Shown: positions 1-12,123, counted from the first letter of the stretch. The stretch: 64,000 nucleotides of DNA from Voacanga thouarsii (GCA_026120185.1 JANUWF010001683.1:3418001-3482000), one strand, 5' to 3'. Notes: generated from the sequence alone by a model not told the origin. Program-made: numbers and translations.

Positions 1-1349
1 TCCGCTTGCATCATTTTCCCCAGAGGTGTGCTTACCTCTAAAATGAAAGGTAGCTCCACTCCATCCCAACCTAAATGACATGCACACAACTTGTTTATAT
101 AGGAATGAGTAGAGCCAGGATTAATCAAAGCATTAACGGAACGTCCTTGAATAGTGAACGTATCTTCTACCACCGCTGCATCGGACCTAACTTCCTCTCT
201 GTTGAGAGAGAACACCTTGGCCTTCATTTGCGGCTTTGGCGCTCCACTCCCAGATGCTCCCGTAGGGTTGGCTCGGTTGGGCCCTGGGTTCTGAGCCGGA
301 TTTTCTTGCCCGACTCGGTGTAATTTGGGGCAGGTGTTCCTCAGGTGGTTCGGGTCGCCACAGTGATAGCACTTTCTCTCACCACCCTTGGACCAACAAT
401 TCTTCTGGGTGTGGCCTTTCCTTCCACATTGCCTGCATGATGGGAGATTCGGGGCAAGTCCACTCAGTACTGTCTGGGCTTGCTTCCCCCAATTCTACCA
501 TTGGTGGTTGGCGGGGCGCTTGTGGGGTTGTGGTCTCGGGAATTGTCCTTGCGACTGTCTCAGCGGCTGGAAGGGTTTTACTGCCATCCTGCTGCGATCC
601 TCATTTTTCGTCCGAGTAGCTGCGTCTACAGCCCCTGAATAGGTTGTCGGCGGGGCAGGTGCCAATGCTCTTCTCAACTCCAGTCTCAGCCCCTTGATGA
701 ATTGTCTTGTCCTATTCTGCTCGGTGTCCACCAATCACTTGCAGTACTTAGACAATTGAGTGAATCGGGCCGCGTACTGGGCTACCGACATGCTTCCCTG
801 CCTCAGATTCTGGAATTCATTCTCTTGCTTCTCCACAATCCATTGTAGAATGTACTCTGCCCTGAAGGCTTCCATGAAGTTGGACCACGTCCATTCCTGC
901 TCGTCCATCTCCCAGTTGTCTTGGACCCGCTGCCACCACTCTTGAGCTGGTCCTCTCAATCGAAAAGCTGCAAACTTAACCATCTGCTCCTCGGTGTACT
1001 GGAGCGTCGCGAATATGTCCTCCAACTGTTCAACCCACTGCTCCGCCTTCTGATCCTGTTCCACTTCGCCCAGGAAGACGGGCGGCTGAAACTTCAGGAA
1101 CCTCTCTAAAGCCTCATCTTCACCCCTCGGGTTTCGTCGCTCGGTCATTGACTGCAAAATCTCGGCCATCTTGCTGAATGCCTGGCCCATGGTCACATCA
1201 ACTGGAACTTCAGACCTTAATCCCATATCCGGACCATTCCCTTCACCCCGGCTGGGTGCTTGCATATGAGCTGTTTCTACTTCTGGTGCCACTTGATCAA
1301 CTTCCGGAACTCTTCCACCTGCTATAGCTGCACGACGCTTGGGAGACAT
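1..1349 (-). pseudogene. Ty3/gypsy gag-protease remnant (element A, 5' part of gag-pol)
   Basis: Gag starts at 1349 (MSPKRRAA...), homologous to the gag at 34816 (MAPKHRAA...). The gag core (FLKFQPP, QWVEQLEDIF, AFRLRGPAQEWWQRV) runs to a TGA at 735-737 where homologues read on. The frame then continues through a Pro/Gln-rich linker into two CCHC zinc knuckles, CRQCGRKGHTQKNC (about 437-396) and CYHCGDPNHLRNTC (371-330), which bind nucleic acid in the particle. The aspartic protease follows; its active-site codon at 120-122 reads AAT (Asn) in NPGSTHSY, where the family has D-x-G-S-T. The window edge cuts it off before reverse transcriptase. Two clean CCHC boxes and the gag type fit a Tekay/Del chromovirus, but the lineage is inferred. 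The element is not functional. Confidence 0.85.
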
Positions 1350-1603
1350 TCTAAACCACACCCCAGATGATAAGTGTATGCATTTAAGGGTCAAATCATT
1401 TTAGTTGTACTTGCATGCATAGTCAAATAGATGTAAACAGAAATTGGATGTAAATTTTAGCTAAGGAATAAATTCTCTTTCAAAAATGGACTTGTATAAA
1501 TTCGAAATTTGATAGAAAGCAGAATTAAAAATCCTTGTCATAAAAGTTCTCGAAAAAAAATAGTAAACAAATAAACATCCAATTCAAAAGAACTCCTAGT
1601 CCT

Positions 1604-2134
1604 CTAATCCTCATCAGAACCTTCATCATCAGCCTCATACAACTATCCCCCAGAGTTCTTGGAAAAATCTACCCCATCCCCGCTAGCAAATCCCCCCATT
1701 GGCTCCTTCCCAGGGCACCTACAACTCACCCCGGGCTCCACTTGGCTAGAAGAAGGAAGGAAAGAAGGCCTAGGTGGAGACTTATAGTCTATCTCCCATG
1801 GGTCATCGCTATCTACTGCTAAGTCCACCTCAGGATTAGGAGGGTGGGGTTCAGGCTCCACTATCATCACCTCATCCTCACTATTCGAGCTTATGTCGAT
1901 CACCGGAATTGGGGGTGGCTCCATGATCTGGACCTCGTCATCACTGCTATCTTCTATAGGGTTAATCTCATCATTACTGTTATCCTCCATAGGGATAACC
2001 TCATCATCACTGTTATCCTCCATGGGTATAACTGGCTGAGGGGCAGGCTGGGGAACTGGAAGGTCCTCCGGGTCTAGAGGGATAGGTGGGTGCCACTGCT
2101 ACCCTTTCCTCGCTATCCTAAGCAGTCTAACCAT
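1604..2134 (-). pseudogene. pre-gag leader ORF (ORF0-A), acidic, SUMO-interaction-like motifs
   Basis: This reading frame lies between PBS and gag. It opens with ATG at 2134 (MVRLLRIARKG), meets TAG at 2101-2099, stays in frame through a Pro-rich stretch (QWHPPIPLDPEDLP) and an acidic part, meets TAG at about 1642-1640, and ends at TAG 1606-1604 after a GSDED tail. Visible motifs are three tandem 11-residue repeats of the type ME-DNSDDE-VIP, then PVIDISSNSEDE, VMIVEPE and PEVDLAVDSDD. The hydrophobic core followed by Ser/acidic residues resembles SUMO-interacting motifs. The second copy at 34066-34544 aligns along the whole length, including both ends. The later internal stop sits where that copy has TGG, so it looks like C:G to T:A decay. 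Function is unknown; I know of no named family. Confidence 0.55.
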
Positions 2135-2219
2135 CCTACAGCATCAACAAGATAGGTTAGAGATAAAGATTTAGACTTAAAGAAATAGCACAAATACTAT
2201 TAATAATTGCCTAAACCTA

Positions 2220-2232
2220 GGCTCTGATACCA
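2220..2232 (-). other. primer-binding site, element A
   Basis: Reads TGGTATCAGAGCC on the minus strand, two bases after the LTR end. It is complementary to the 3' end of initiator tRNA-Met, the usual minus-strand primer of plant LTR retrotransposons. Confidence 0.92.
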
Positions 2233-4539
2233 CTTGTAACACCCCGCTACCTAGGCCCGCCAGGGTCGGGGATGTCGCCCGTCCAAAGGATAAGGGGTCT
2301 TTATAACTAGGTCACACAGATGAAATAGCGGAATATAAATGATACTTGAACATAAAATTTATTATATCCCGAAATAAATATCAATCTAAGAATAATTCCA
2401 AAAATACCAAAAAAAAAATCCATAATAAAATTTATCCATTCTCATCTCCCCAAAATATTACACAAAAATAAATCATCAGAAAATCTTCCAAAGCAGGTAT
2501 AATCTAGCTACTCATCCCCACAGCAGGATCGACCTGAAATCATGGTAAAATGGTTGTGAGATAGAAATCTCAATAAGTCCGTGTGTGCTTTGGGTGTTCA
2601 GTGAAAACAGTTCGTGAATGCAAAGTATAAAATTCTTTATAAGAGATCACTGGCAAGCAATAAACATCAGTCAAAATCAAGAGTGGTATTTTGGCATTTC
2701 CAGCCATACATAATTTATAAAATCAACCACTCGAAAGAAAAGATTACAGTTACCACACGTTGGGCCCCATAACCGGATGGTCAGCATGCTACACTTTGTG
2801 CAAACTAACAAAAGTAGGTGATCGGCCTACTGGGCAAGATACTCCTCCTTCTCTATACCCAAACAATAACCGGGTGTCCATTCCGGCAAAACACAGTCAC
2901 TTGACTGAAAAGGAACACTGCCAGCTCTGACCAACACGATTTACTGGACTATCATCTTATCCGGGAAGGACTCACCCCTCAAAGGTGGCCACCTACTGAG
3001 AGACTTACCCTAATCCCTCAAAGACTAGCCCAGTAGTCCACCCTTATTGAGTACTCAACGTAACATATCCCACTTGGGAAAAAAATGAATAAAACATAGC
3101 TCCACTTGAACATGGCAATTAAGGGTTTCCAAAGTCTTTGTCAAAATCAGTTTTAGAAAGAGTTTTGAGTTTGAATAAATCTGCTTATTGGTTTTTAAAT
3201 AATTTATTTGACGGAAATAAGACAGGAGACAATCCTCAATTGCCTTTACAAAGATGAGTGTCCATGCACTCTACATTTTGCTTGCCATAATTAAACACAT
3301 TTCATCAATCAGGTTTTATGCAGGAGCTTACTTGATTCTTGCTCACAATAAAAAGGTCTCCAACTGCTGACCTAACCCCGCATGGGTAAATACAAACCAC
3401 AATCAAACTCAAGCCAAAATTCACTTTCTCAATTTAAACAGCTCAACTTACTACTATCATGATCCTAGTGTCCCAAGCTTTAAGGCCAAACAAGAAATAA
3501 ATAGGTTTATAAGCTAAGGATAATTAATGTTTTGGGAAATAAGTACTAATAAGTTAAAGGTTTAAATATTTCTAAGAAAATTTAGAGTTTATTTGATGAA
3601 AAGTCTTAGGCGGTTTTTAGGAAAAATAATGATTTATTAATAATTTAGCTGTTAGAAAATAATTGATAACTAAAGTTAGTTGAAAATGAATTTTAATGAG
3701 CCTTGCTTGGAAAATAATAAATAAGTTTTAATAGATTTTGATTAAAATATAATAACTAAATTTTAATAATAAGTATTTTACTAATTATGATTATTTAAAA
3801 AAAAAAGGCTTTAGTTGATTTCATTATTTTTATATAATATCGATATATCTTATTTTTCTATCAAAACTATTGTTTATTTGACTAAAATATCCTTTATATA
3901 TATAATAATCCAAATCCACCCTTCCTAGGGTTTTTTCGAAATTACTAGCAAAATCATATTATTAAATATTTTATTCATGAAATAAAAATTAGCTTAGGGA
4001 CAACTAGATCATGATCATACTTCCATGGCTATTCACAATCATGAACATATACAATCCTTCAATTCATCAAATCATCCAAATCATGCATACAAGCATAGAT
4101 CTCAGTTTATCAAGACATGATCTAACTCCTACTAGCATAAATATGATAATGGCTTCAACAATCCAACATGAATATAAATCCTATTCACCAAAGGTGACAT
4201 AATCTCTAGCATACTTAATCATGGAGGCATGCATTAAACCTAAAATCATCATACAATCAACCAAGATAATCCATCCATGCATAAATCCCATTTGCTTCAT
4301 ATTCATACATATATTCATGCTTTAATCTCAACAATACATACTCAAATCCTATCCACAATCCACCTTCTATCAACATCATCCTAGAGACATGAATCTAGAA
4401 TTAAAAGAAGGGTTAAAAGAAAGCTTACTTGCTTGATGAACTCCCTTGAAGGAGTTTTGAATAAGTCTCAACTCCTAGATGTCTAAATCCAACCAAAGAA
4501 GGTGGAGGAAGCATGACCATTGGAGAAGAAACCATCCGG

Positions 4540-4542
<3 letters not shown>

Positions 4543-4581
<39 letters not shown>
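4543..4581. repeat. (AG)n microsatellite in LTR A
   Basis: About 19 perfect AG units. Copies E (31567-31597, CT) and D (49905-49936, AG) have the same microsatellite at the equivalent LTR position, so the seed tract predates the insertions. Confidence 0.95.
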
Positions 4582-4583
<2 letters not shown>

Positions 4584-6207
4584 ATTAGCGGGTTTATTCA
4601 TATATATATTCATTAGAGATCACGATTAGAGAAGATAGAGTTGTTAGAACAAACCTACCTTGATGGTGTTCTTGAGCCTTTACAAAATTTTTGGTTTTTT
4701 ATCCAAACTAGCAAGTTGGATTTTGGAGTTTGATGTTAAGAATGGTGTTGATGGACTCACGGTAGTGAGTAGATGAATTCTAGAGATTTTAGAAGTAGTT
4801 TGAAGTGATTTGGATAGGTATTAGGTGAAAGGAAGAAGTAGGTGTTCTTGGTGTGTTGTGTGTTATTGAAGGTTGAAGGGAATAGAGAGTTTTTGGATGG
4901 AGGCTGCCGAAATTCTGAAGAGATTAGGGCTGGCAAAAATTTCTGTAGGGTTTAGGAAGGTGATTCTCTGATTTGGAAGAGAAAAGGAAAGGCTAGTTGT
5001 TGGAATCCTTGAAGAATATTTTTGAGAAGCAAATTTGGAAACTAAATATTCAAGAATATCTTTGATTCTTGGAGAGCTTTTGGAAGTTTGCCATGGCCGA
5101 ATTTTTGTGCAGTGTTTCTGCTGGATGGAAGCTGATTGTAGCGGGGTAATGGTGGCCGAAAAGATGGAGGGAAATGGTGAGGAAGAAGTCTGGTTGTTTG
5201 AGGAACACTTTATGGAAGTTTGCTAAATTATGGTGGTTGGAATTTTGGTAACTAATCAAGTATGATTGCAGAGATTTGTTGGAGAGATTTTCTGGCAGCC
5301 ATGACTAGATTTTTCATGCAGAACTTAGGGAGAATAATGGAGTTCAGTTAATGGAGGTTTAAGGGTGATTTGTGTAGAAAAAGGATGGAGTTTTGGCTAG
5401 GAGAGAATTAGGAAATAAAGCTGAAAAACTACTGCACAGTATTTTTCGCAATGTTGGAATTTTTTTTTCTGGGCAGTTTTAGCTGGCATCTTTCAAGCCG
5501 ATTTGTAGAGGTTTTGAAGGGGAGTTTCAGGGGTTTTCGAGGCTGGTTTCCAGCCTTCTTCATGGAAGAAAAACATGGCTAAGGTGCCGAACAAAAACTG
5601 GAAGAAAATAGCTTGGTTTCGGACATCCAAAGCTGAGATTTGCCCAGGGATTTTTCTGGTTTTGCACCAACTTTGTGCAGACCAAAAATGGTCAGAGAAA
5701 TTCAGGTTTCAAGCTGATCCAAAAGGCCATTTTCTGGTAGCATTTAGGGGGGAATATTAGCTAAGAGTTTCGACAACTTGAAGGCACAAGAAGCTGGAAA
5801 ATTTCAGTTCATTCTAAGAAGGAAGATGAACCTTACTAGAATGAATTTTTAAAAAGTCCACTAAAGGGATTTATCCCCTTGGAATCTTTCACATCTCCTC
5901 CACATTTTCAGACCATAAATTGTCTTCCACTAAGACATTTTGATTCTACAAAGCCACAGCACTTCACTAGAATTTCTGGAAAGAAATTGGCTAGAACAAT
6001 TTGAATAAATTAATGAATTGAGAAATAGAAAAATTAAGGATCAAGAGGAAATGAATTTCTCTTAGGAATTTTGTGCAGAAGAAATAAGTAGGATTTGAAG
6101 ACTCTTATCATGCCTCTCATAGGACAACATCTCTACCCTACTCCAAACACCACTAAGGCCGAAAATGATACTTCCCAAGCAAAAAGAAAATTTTACCAAG
6201 CTAAAGC

Positions 6208-6278
6208 TTCTATGATAGAATTTGAACTCAAGACCTCAAGAATTAATTCTAAGGCTCTAACAACTAAACCACAACAAC
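6208..6278 (-). other. tRNA-like module in LTR A
   Basis: On the minus strand, TGGTTTAGTTGTTAGAGC (tRNA positions 8-25 equivalent) is followed by GGTC and TTGAGTTCAAATTC (T-arm-like, B-box-like). Spacing from T8 to T54 is one base shorter than canonical. The 5' base lies about 250 bp inside the LTR start, as in the five other gypsy LTRs. The acceptor stem is not preserved, so it is not annotated as a tRNA gene. Confidence 0.6.
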
Positions 6279-8232
6279 TCTGGTTCTTATTTTCCCTTAA
6301 AAAAATATTTTCTTATTCAATCCTCAAGTTGTCTCCCTTTTTCCACCTCAAGCAAAAATTACTATTTTGCCCTTCTCAAGCAATACTCACAACCAAGCTT
6401 TCGAGACAATAAAACTCAAATCCAAAGCATAGAAAATCATTTAAAAATATATTTAAACATGTAATAAATTATGATATGCATCCCAACCCCATCACTCTAA
6501 GGTTGGTTTTGACAGGGGTTTCACACATCACATTCTTAATTCATTAAGTAGAGATTAGCAAATGATTCAATAATATAGTAACATAATCCATATCATGGTT
6601 ACCACTATGATAGCTTCCCAATGTATTCTTTCAACAATGTGAAGTGGTGGATCCACCTACTAGGTGAGATATTCCACCATCTTTACACCCAACATTCCGG
6701 TTGTCCAATCCGGATCAGCAATGTCCACATAGACCAATATGCTAGCGCGGGCAACCTAACTAAGTAGTACTATCGCCTCTCTAAGTTGAGTTTATCTTTT
6801 GGAGGTGGCCTTTTGCTAGAAGACTCGCTCTTGCTCTTCAAGACTAATACCACTAACCTACTCTCGCTGGGTACTCAATGCTCCCCATTTAGGAGTAGAA
6901 TCATTTTTTCTTCTTCGAAAGTCTTTGATTAGTTTGATTGCAAGACGTGATTTTTTGTAATAGCATTTTCAAATCATTTGACAATAATGTAAGAAATCAT
7001 TTTTGTGTTTGAATAATTAAAATTTAGTAAATTCGTTTTGAAAATAAAACATCCACATTTCCAATCCAAGTATCACAACAATCCAGTATAACTCATCATT
7101 TTTAGTCAAGTCTCAATCCTTGTGTCAAAACATTATATTGACATCAATTCCAAATAACATTGTAAAAATTGCTTGCAAACATATAACTTATATCAAAATA
7201 GTTATGCAAGGAGTTACTTGGATAAATCACAGCTAGATCCAACTCAATCAATTGCTCTTATTTCTACTCCTTCCTTATCTAGAGCAAATAATCCCACAAT
7301 TAGGATTTAATCATTCCACCAATTACTTCATATAATATGACTCTCCATGATCTCATTAATTACATAATTAATCCATAGTATATAAGGACTTTAATTCATT
7401 AAATCACATGTATAACTTCCCTTTACCATTCTATTGATCATAACTATGTATTGATCTAGATCGATTCACCATATGACAACTCCCAGATTCAACTAGCATA
7501 AAATCATCATATATGGCCTCTTAATTATTAAAAGATCTCATCTTTACCTATTTAGCATAGGTCTAGGTATATCATGACAAGATACATCAATGTCCTATCT
7601 CATACATGTTTTGACTATGGATTACCTTAACATATTCATCAATCTAATTTTACTCCTACTTTCATGTTAGAATCCATAAGCATCCTTATGCCAATATTTT
7701 AAAGATTAAGACCATTTAAGTCCATAAAGGCTGGATATTGGTTACCTCTTAGCGCTCTAGACTTAAATCACGGCAACTCCTTGTTAACTAGATTGAGTTC
7801 AATCGATAGTTGAACAGATTGGTCCATTTAGATGACCTTGTTCGAGACTCACCAAGGAAGGGATAAAATTAGTCCCTTATGGATGTGATTGAAGGAAGAC
7901 AGAAGGAAAAGAATGGAGTAAAAGTTGAATAGAAGAGTTGAAGATCAATTACCTTGTTGAGAGTTTTGATTTTGGCTTCGTTTTTGGGGTAGGCTGTCTG
8001 AAATTCTGAGCAGGTTATAGGCTGTTTGTTTCGTGTAGTTGAGGGCTAAGAGCTTCTGTATTTTTGCAGCTTAGGATGGTGGAAATTCCGGATAGAAGAG
8101 GAGAAGAAATTTGATTGGTTTTGGTCTTTATGGTGGCAAAAATAAGAGAAGAAAAAGGGGTCTTTGTGTAGATGTTTTTGCCTAAGATAAGAGGGAAGTT
8201 GAGAGTAATGAAAAGTTGGAATTTTTGTTAGA

Positions 8233-8233
<1 letters not shown>

Positions 8234-8303
<70 letters not shown>
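8234..8303. repeat. (GT)n microsatellite in LTR B
   Basis: Seventy bases of uninterrupted GT/TG dinucleotide repeat, the longest perfect microsatellite in the window and likely highly polymorphic. Confidence 0.97.
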
Positions 8304-8305
<2 letters not shown>

Positions 8306-8716
8306 CAGTGACAAAATTCTGGAGGCAATGGTGCTGAAATTCTGGTATTTTTTTTTTGCTAAAATCAAGTCCTAATTGGTTAGGATTTTCTTAGTTAACC
8401 TTATCTAGATTTTGGAGTGTTTTAGATAAGTTATCTTTGCCCTATGTGTGGTGGCTGCTATGAGGGAATTTTCCAGAAAACCCTAGAAAGGAATTTGGTC
8501 ATTTATTTAGGGAATAGTTCAATTAATTCCCTATATTAATTTGAGTAATTTTTAAATAGTTATTAATCAGTTATTTGGTAAGGAAAATTCTGGTTTCCTA
8601 ATCCTTGTAGCTACCGAATTTTCCCCTTCCTTTTCCCCCTTCAAAATTTCGAAACTCTTGGCTTAATCTAAGGGACAAACATCTCATTTAAATCCAGCTA
8701 TTTGCCTTCTATTTTC

Positions 8717-8726
8717 TAAATATATA

Positions 8727-8768
<42 letters not shown>
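8717..8768. repeat. (TA)n tract in LTR B
   Basis: Alternating TA repeat of roughly 50 bases with one break (TATTATA). Simple sequence; no function is implied. Confidence 0.9.
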
Positions 8769-8770
<2 letters not shown>

Positions 8771-9078
8771 TGAAGAAGATTAAAATATGGAGATTTATCT
8801 CCTTGAAAACAATACCAATATAATCTCCTGTATTTTACTCCTAATATTTTACTTGGATATAGCTTTTAAAAATCTATAGTAGTAATCTTTAAAATTCTCT
8901 AAATGATTATGATAGGATATTAGGAACAAATATTTAATTTACACATTTTATAAAATAATTTCCAAGAAAAAGCGCACCCCTGATTTTTTTTAGGAAATGG
9001 GTCTCCAAAACCTTAAGGATTTCAGCCAAGGCTAGCGAAAATTAGGGTAGAAGGAAAATAACAGAAAGGAAAGGATTT

Positions 9079-9150
9079 GAGATAGCTAGGATTTGAACTC
9101 AAGCTCACCATGAATTAAATACCAAACTTTATCCACTAAACCACATTAAT
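9079..9150 (-). other. tRNA-like module in LTR B
   Basis: On the minus strand, TGGTTTAGTGGATAAAG is followed 46 bases after the first T by a TTCAAAT T-loop-like box within TTGAGTTCAAATCC. The spacing equals canonical tRNA numbering (T8 to T54). It lies about 260 bp from the LTR start. Confidence 0.6.
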
Positions 9151-9405
9151 TCTTGGTAAATATTCTCCTAATAAATTCCCTTGGTTCCTACTCACTTGCT
9201 CCATCCATTTTCTAATAAATTCTCCTCAATAAAATAAAACTCAACTAACTCAAATAACACAATCACTTCAAGACCAAATTAATTTATGCAACAACAAACT
9301 AATATTTGTAAGAAAATAGTTCAAATCATCAAATATAGTATAAAATAATGTGACATGCATGACTTTTCCCCACATACTAAAGGTGGTCTAATATGGGGTA
9401 TTACA

Positions 9406-9681
9406 AGGTATTTAGGGCTGTTCCCAGTATTTAAAATGATTAGACCACCTGCTTATCAGTTGGATTTACTTGAAGGTTTAACAGAAATTCATGATGTGTT
9501 CCATGTATCACAACTGAAAAAGTATCATCCTGATCTGGAGCATGTACTAAACAAGGAACCACTGATACTGCAACCCGAGCCGAGCTATGTCAAGAAGCCA
9601 GTAAAGATTTTTTATACGAGTATTAATATGATTCGAAGTAAGCAGATTCCTATGGTAAAGGTTTTATGGGAACATCATGGC
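9406..9681 (+). pseudogene. Ty3/gypsy integrase C-terminal fragment (element C)
   Basis: The open frame reads PPAYQLDLLEGLTEIHDVFH and then VSQLKKYHPD. This is the integrase C-terminal segment of plant chromoviruses, followed by the linker toward the chromodomain (MVKVLWEHHG). The upstream side is cut by LTR B and the downstream side by the solo LTR at 9682. The frame resumes at 11646 with QDATWEIE, the start of the chromodomain-like tail. The rest of element C's gag-pol should lie left of the window, beyond LTR B and element A. Confidence 0.85.
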
Positions 9682-11645
9682 TGATGTGTCTGAATTTGGG
9701 TATAAAAATAAGCATATTCCCAATCAAGTTTAAATTAAAACGTTAACCCCAAATTACACATATGAGCAAGAGTACTCATCATTAACATAGCATAGGGTTC
9801 AAACGAGTGTCGATCCTCAATGAACAAGTATACATTAATCACCCTTCTTTCATTATTTAACCGACTCTATAAAGTGAAAAAGAAATATAAAGAAAAATAA
9901 AATAAAAATAAAAATAAAAATATATACATGTCAAGGATGGAGAAGTATGTAACTTAAACTATTATTTTGGTAAATATGACCTTAAAGTACCTAACCATTG
10001 TCATAACTAATCATTCTCTTGGCGTCATGAAGGATTAATATAGACTCACTTCGTTTCCAATCCATGAATCCCTATCTTCAAGATAACTTAGCATCACATT
10101 CCTATCTCAGCCAGTCTTACCCAAAAGATGCATTAAAAAAAAATCCTTTGATTAAATTTCCATTCCTGACAAACTTAAAACATGAAATTAACCAATGAAT
10201 CCATTCCTGACAGACATCAATTAACCTTTAATTACCTTGTTATTAGCAATTAACCCCTTTTCCAAGCAAGTTAAGAGATAACATATATGAAATCAATAAG
10301 TTGAAACCACCATCAATCCCTTTTCCAAGCAAGTTAATGGAAAGAAACAACCAACTAATCTCATAATTAGCGCAAGTAATTAAATACCAAGAATAACAAT
10401 CAATTAATCAAAAGATCAAATAACTCTAAAAATCATGAACACCTAAAATAATGTCAAATTACAATAAAATAATTAGCACATCATTGTTCAAGAAAAAGAA
10501 AATAAAGTAAAAGAAATCACTCATAGACAAGCCTCCTTCTTCTTCCTTTGAAAACCTTCTTGCACAACCCTCCTTGATTTGAATGAATTCATCTTGAGAA
10601 GATATTGGTGATGCACTCTAAAATAAATCTAACTCTCTATATTGTGCACCCCCTCTTTCTTGGGTAAATTGGCCTTTATTTATAGGCTTACAAAGTTCCT
10701 AAAAGAGTCCTAAATAGAGAAGAAGAAATTACCTAAATAATCCAAAACAAAAAAGAATTAGAAATTGTTAAAATAAAAACCTAAATAACAACTAAATCCA
10801 CCGTCTTTGAATTTTGTGAAATTGAATTGAGAATTGGACTTGAATTTGATTTTGGCTTTTGTCTTCTTGTACTGAAAGTTGCAATTGAAGTTGAATTGAG
10901 ATTGCCGAAATTTAGTTTCCAATCAAGCTGTGTGAAATTCTTTCCCTTTGTGGTGTCAGCTCGATTTGAGCCATTTACCAAGCCACCGAAGCTGTTTTAT
11001 TTTGTTGTTCCTTTCCTTTGTTGCATCGGCTCAATTGATCCATTTTCCTTACCTTAGCTCAATTGAGCCGCATACCATCCAAACCCACCGAAAGTCTTCA
11101 TGTTATTTGCAAACCGAGCTGCTTCTTTTTCCTTCTGTGTTGCGTCAGCTAGATTTAAGCCAACTGCCTAGCATTGTTGACTTTGCTTTGCAAGCTCCTT
11201 AGCCCACCAAATTTACTTCTTTCTTCTCTTGGTGTCGGCTTTGTCTTCTTCTTTGCTTGTACCAAATTTCTTTTCTCTGTTGTTGCTGTCGGCTTGCTTA
11301 GCCGAACCAACTGAGACCAATTTCTCCCTTTAGCCATTTTCCACCTTTCTTTCCTCTAATTTCCAATTGCAATTGGTCTCCCCTGTTTCATTCAATTTCT
11401 TTGCTTTTTCTTTGTTCTTCCAGTTGTAGACCAGCGCAGGTTGTCCTTCCGGAGCTGGTGCTGGTCTTGTTCTGGAAAATTACACAATTAGTTCTAATTT
11501 TTCCTTATTTTTACATAAAATTACAAAAAAGTATTTTTATAAGAGATATATCAAATAGGAAGGAATATGACTAGTTATTTCACAAAATTTATTACAAAAT
11601 GGCCTCAAATAACTAGAAAAAATATGACTAATTTAGCCCCTATCA
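9682..11645 (-). mobile_element. solo LTR H (TGAT...ATCA), 1.96 kb, with 5-bp TSD
   Basis: A 1964-bp insertion with ends TGATGTG...CCCCTATCA on the plus strand, read as an LTR in minus orientation (TGATAGGGGC... to ...CACATCA). It is flanked by an exact 5-bp duplication ATGGC at 9677-9681 and 11646-11650. Removing it rejoins the element C frame (HG / QDATWE), which proves the boundaries. A partial second copy lies at 36952-37999 in the same orientation. Only untranslated LTR-like sequence is inside, with no protein motif, so it is a solo LTR or a non-autonomous unit. The family is unknown to me; its layout (long T-rich leader, diagnostic ATCGACACTCG-type segment near the end) also resembles the LTR-like pieces at 26684-28283 and 29496-29647. 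Confidence 0.85.
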
Positions 11646-11750
11646 ATGGCACACAGGATGCTACTTAGGAAATAGAGGAATGGAGGAGGTGGAAGTATTC
11701 GAATTTGTTGTAAGGTATGATACCCTGTATTTCGGAACGAAATTCCTTTA
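11646..11750 (+). pseudogene. element C chromodomain-like tail of pol
   Basis: This resumes the gypsy frame with QDATWEIEEWRRW, matching the EEATWE motif at the start of chromoviral chromodomains, then loses the frame. A chromodomain directs integration to heterochromatin in this lineage; here it is too decayed to act. Non-coding sequence follows up to the PPT. Confidence 0.7.
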
Positions 11751-11762
11751 AGGAGGGGAGAA
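11751..11762 (+). other. polypurine tract, element C
   Basis: AGGAGGGGAGAA lies immediately before the LTR start TGTAATATCCC. It is the expected plus-strand primer site of an LTR retrotransposon. Confidence 0.9.
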
Positions 11763-12051
11763 TGTAATATCCCGTCTAATCCCTAACCTTGGAATGGAGA
11801 ATAAGGGTGCATTGCATAACATCTTGCATGAACATTTAAATTTTGGTAGTGATCGGAATTTCTTTATGGTTGTGTGTATGTTGATATGTGTATTTGTTCT
11901 TGTACTTGTTTGTGTTTGGGTTCATTTAGTAAGCTGGTAATATTCTTTGCCATTGAATGGAGTGAATTGTGATGAGTTTAGGGTGCTTAGGAGCATGTGT
12001 GATGTATAGATGGGAGAATGAAGAGAATTTTTTGGGGAAAAGGACATAAGA

Positions 12052-12123
12052 GTTATTGTGGTATCAGTGGTTAATGATTGGATTATATTCCTTGGTGATT
12101 TAAGTTAGAATCTCAACTCCACT
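12052..12123 (+). other. tRNA-like module in LTR C (most diverged)
   Basis: TGGTATCAGTGGTTAATGA is followed by TTTAAGTTAGAATCTC at canonical tRNA spacing (T8 at 12059, T54 equivalent 46 bases later). It sits about 300 bp from the LTR start. The T-loop reads TTAGAAT, so the B-box is weakened. Confidence 0.45.

Larger units (their letters stand above)
2235..6525 (-). repeat. 4.3-kb gypsy LTR (LTR A), 5' LTR of element A
   Basis: Minus-strand LTR starting TGTGAAACCCC at 6525 and ending GGGTGTTACA at 2235, directly before the PBS. At 4291 bp it is very long, comparable to copies S (20486-24748) and E (29648-33966). It has no coding content. It shares with the other copies a tRNA-like module near its start, an internal AG/CT microsatellite, an AT-rich core, and a conserved block near its end with words such as GTACTCAATAAGGGT. 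It is inserted into LTR B; the other end of element A lies left of the window. Confidence 0.9.
6526..9405 (-). repeat. gypsy LTR (LTR B), last part cut off by element A
   Basis: Minus-strand LTR starting TGTAATACCCC at 9405. It aligns in order with LTR C (11763-15390) and more distantly with the 4.3-kb LTRs, including the block ACTAGGTGAGATATTCC...TTTACACCCAA near 6660-6695. The expected last few hundred bases, ending TGTTACA, are absent because element A is inserted at 6525/6526; they should lie left of the window. LTR B itself interrupts the integrase region of gypsy element C at 9405/9406. It is either a solo LTR or the 5' LTR of a minus-strand element. Confidence 0.75.

Noticed and set aside
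4011..4202. Small open frames within the gypsy LTRs (for example 4011-4202, 24261-24449, 33481-33669)
   Set aside because: The pair at 24261 and 33481 are homologous LTR positions with the same chance frame, but the frame is not kept in LTRs A, D or C, and composition is non-coding.
8234..8303. GT run as a regulatory Z-DNA element
   Set aside because: It is a perfect dinucleotide microsatellite in a truncated LTR; nothing beyond slippage is supported.
9355..9405. N-terminal extension of the integrase fragment
   Set aside because: These codons belong to the minus-strand LTR B terminus; the pol frame begins only at the junction 9406.
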